A stretch of DNA of 22,153 nt, from NCBI GenBank assembly GCA_005884155.1, contig VAXD01000024.1:1-22153 (forward strand). The letters run 5' to 3'. The stretch comes from Actinomycetota bacterium. Its GTDB lineage: Bacteria; Actinomycetota; Thermoleophilia; Gaiellales; Gaiellaceae. Shown here piece by piece: positions 21,482-22,153 of this stretch (position 1 is the first letter of the stretch; each line of letters opens with the position of its first letter). The notes beneath the pieces are model-generated. The model ran no database searches, was not told the origin of the DNA, and was given only the letters and a program-made list of their open reading frames with translations. Both the position numbers and the translations under genes were made by a program.

Positions 21482-22153
21482 TTAGTGCTGAGCGGCCCGC
21501 GGGTCGAACGAGTCGCGCAGGCCGTCGCCGAGGAGGTTGAACGCGAGCGTCGTCAGCAGCACAGCGAGACCGGGCCAGAGCATCAACCACGGCTGCGCCA
21601 GGTAGTAGTCAGGCGCAGAGGCGAGCAGGTTGCCGCTCGACTGCGGCGGGTGAATCCCGAGGCCGAGGAAGGAAAGGCCGGCTTCCGCGAGGACGTACGA
21701 GGCGATGATCAGCGTCGAGTAGACGATGATCGGCGCGACGAGGTGCGGCAGCACGTGCGAGCGGATGATGCGCCCGTCGCTCGCTCCGATCATCCGCGCC
21801 GCCTCGATGTATTCCTTCTCACGGATCGAGAGCACCTGGGCGCGCATGATCCTGGCCGGGTAGAACCAGCCGAACATCGTGAAGATGAAGGTCAGCGTCA
21901 ACACGCCATGGCCGAACACGCCGAACGTGAGGTTGTCGAGGCGCGGGCCGACCGTCGCGGCGAGCGCGATCACGAACAGCAGCACAGGGAATGCCATCGT
22001 GATCTCCGTCACGCGCGAGATGATGGTGTCGCTCCAGCCGCGGAAGTAGCCGGCGATGGAGCCCATCATGACCCCGATGATCATCACCCCCAGGGTCGAG
22101 AGCAGCGCCACCTCGAGCGAGACCTGCGCACCGTAGAGAAGCCGCAGGAACTC
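21482..22153 (-). CDS. dppC: Peptide-type ABC transporter permease (DppC/OppC), 5' end outside the window
   Basis: The second permease. 223 residues are visible, and the frame is open to the window edge, starting EFLRLLYGAQVSLEVALLSTLGVMIIG. It has hydrophobic helices, the FPVLLFVIALAA segment, and the EAA coupling loop EYIEAARMIGASDGRIIRSHVLPHLVAPII. The family ending is LAEAGLSFLGLGIHPPQSSGNLL and LAFNLLGDGLRDSFDPR. The missing N-terminus should hold the first helix and a cytoplasmic head. It is unusual that this permease lies upstream of the binding-protein gene while its partner DppB lies downstream. The order C-SBP-B-D-F suggests rearrangement of the common A-B-C-D-F order. Confidence 0.93.
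   Translation of the reverse strand, partial: EFLRLLYGAQVSLEVALLSTLGVMIIGVMMGSIAGYFRGWSDTIISRVTEITMAFPVLLFVIALAATVGPRLDNLTFGVFGHGVLTLTFIFTMFGWFYPARIMRAQVLSIREKEYIEAARMIGASDGRIIRSHVLPHLVAPIIVYSTLIIASYVLAEAGLSFLGLGIHPPQSSGNLLASAPDYYLAQPWLMLWPGLAVLLTTLAFNLLGDGLRDSFDPRAAQH

Overview
The window is a GC-rich, tightly packed bacterial chromosome segment. All genes but one are on the minus strand, and most neighbours overlap by about 4 nt or sit a few bases apart. The protein set suggests an actinobacterium, possibly of the Thermoleophilia (Gaiellales/Solirubrobacterales): long-form HPF next to SecA, LytR-CpsA-Psr with UDP-glucose dehydrogenase, a zinc-finger anti-sigma factor, and many GTG/TTG starts. 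This placement is inferred from gene content without a database search. I saw no rRNA, tRNA, CRISPR array, insertion sequence or phage gene, and no gene-free stretch longer than 300 nt.

Layout in window order (transcription runs right to left unless noted). 1-2044: comF, hpf, an unknown gene split by an 8-bp duplication, and the start of secA. 2124-6587: a sugar nucleotidyltransferase overlapping mtnA, the only plus-strand gene (a GNAT acetyltransferase) diverging from mtnA, an alpha/beta hydrolase, S-adenosylhomocysteine hydrolase and a MerR regulator. 6617-11085: an envelope polysaccharide group (cupin, second nucleotidyltransferase, UDP-glucose dehydrogenase, LCP ligase). 11152-13201: a methionine synthase split into a catalytic half and a degenerate N-terminal-like half, the latter with a frameshift near its start. 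13194-15124: atpC and atpD, cut off from the rest of the ATP synthase operon. 15125-15379: a highly structured leader or intergenic region. 15380-16247: an orphan anti-sigma factor and a small membrane protein. 16254-22153: a peptide/nickel-type ABC transporter (permease C, binding protein, permease B, ATPase D, ATPase F).

How the genes fit together: MtnA (methylthioadenosine salvage), AhcY (S-adenosylhomocysteine removal) and the split MetE (homocysteine to methionine) all belong to methionine/SAM recycling and lie within about 10 kb. The two nucleotidyltransferases, cupin, Ugd and LCP protein would make activated sugars and attach the glycopolymer to the wall.

The best leads are regulatory. 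The dppD-dppF gap can fold into three nested perfect stems, and the outermost traps the dppF ribosome-binding site. The atpD upstream region carries a possible 10-codon leader ORF followed at once by two mutually exclusive hairpins. mtnA and the acetyltransferase gene appear to share overlapping divergent -10 boxes with leaderless spacing. The MerR gene has a near-perfect palindrome touching its -10 box. Two genes show apparent reading-frame breaks. Most of the rest is ordinary housekeeping content.
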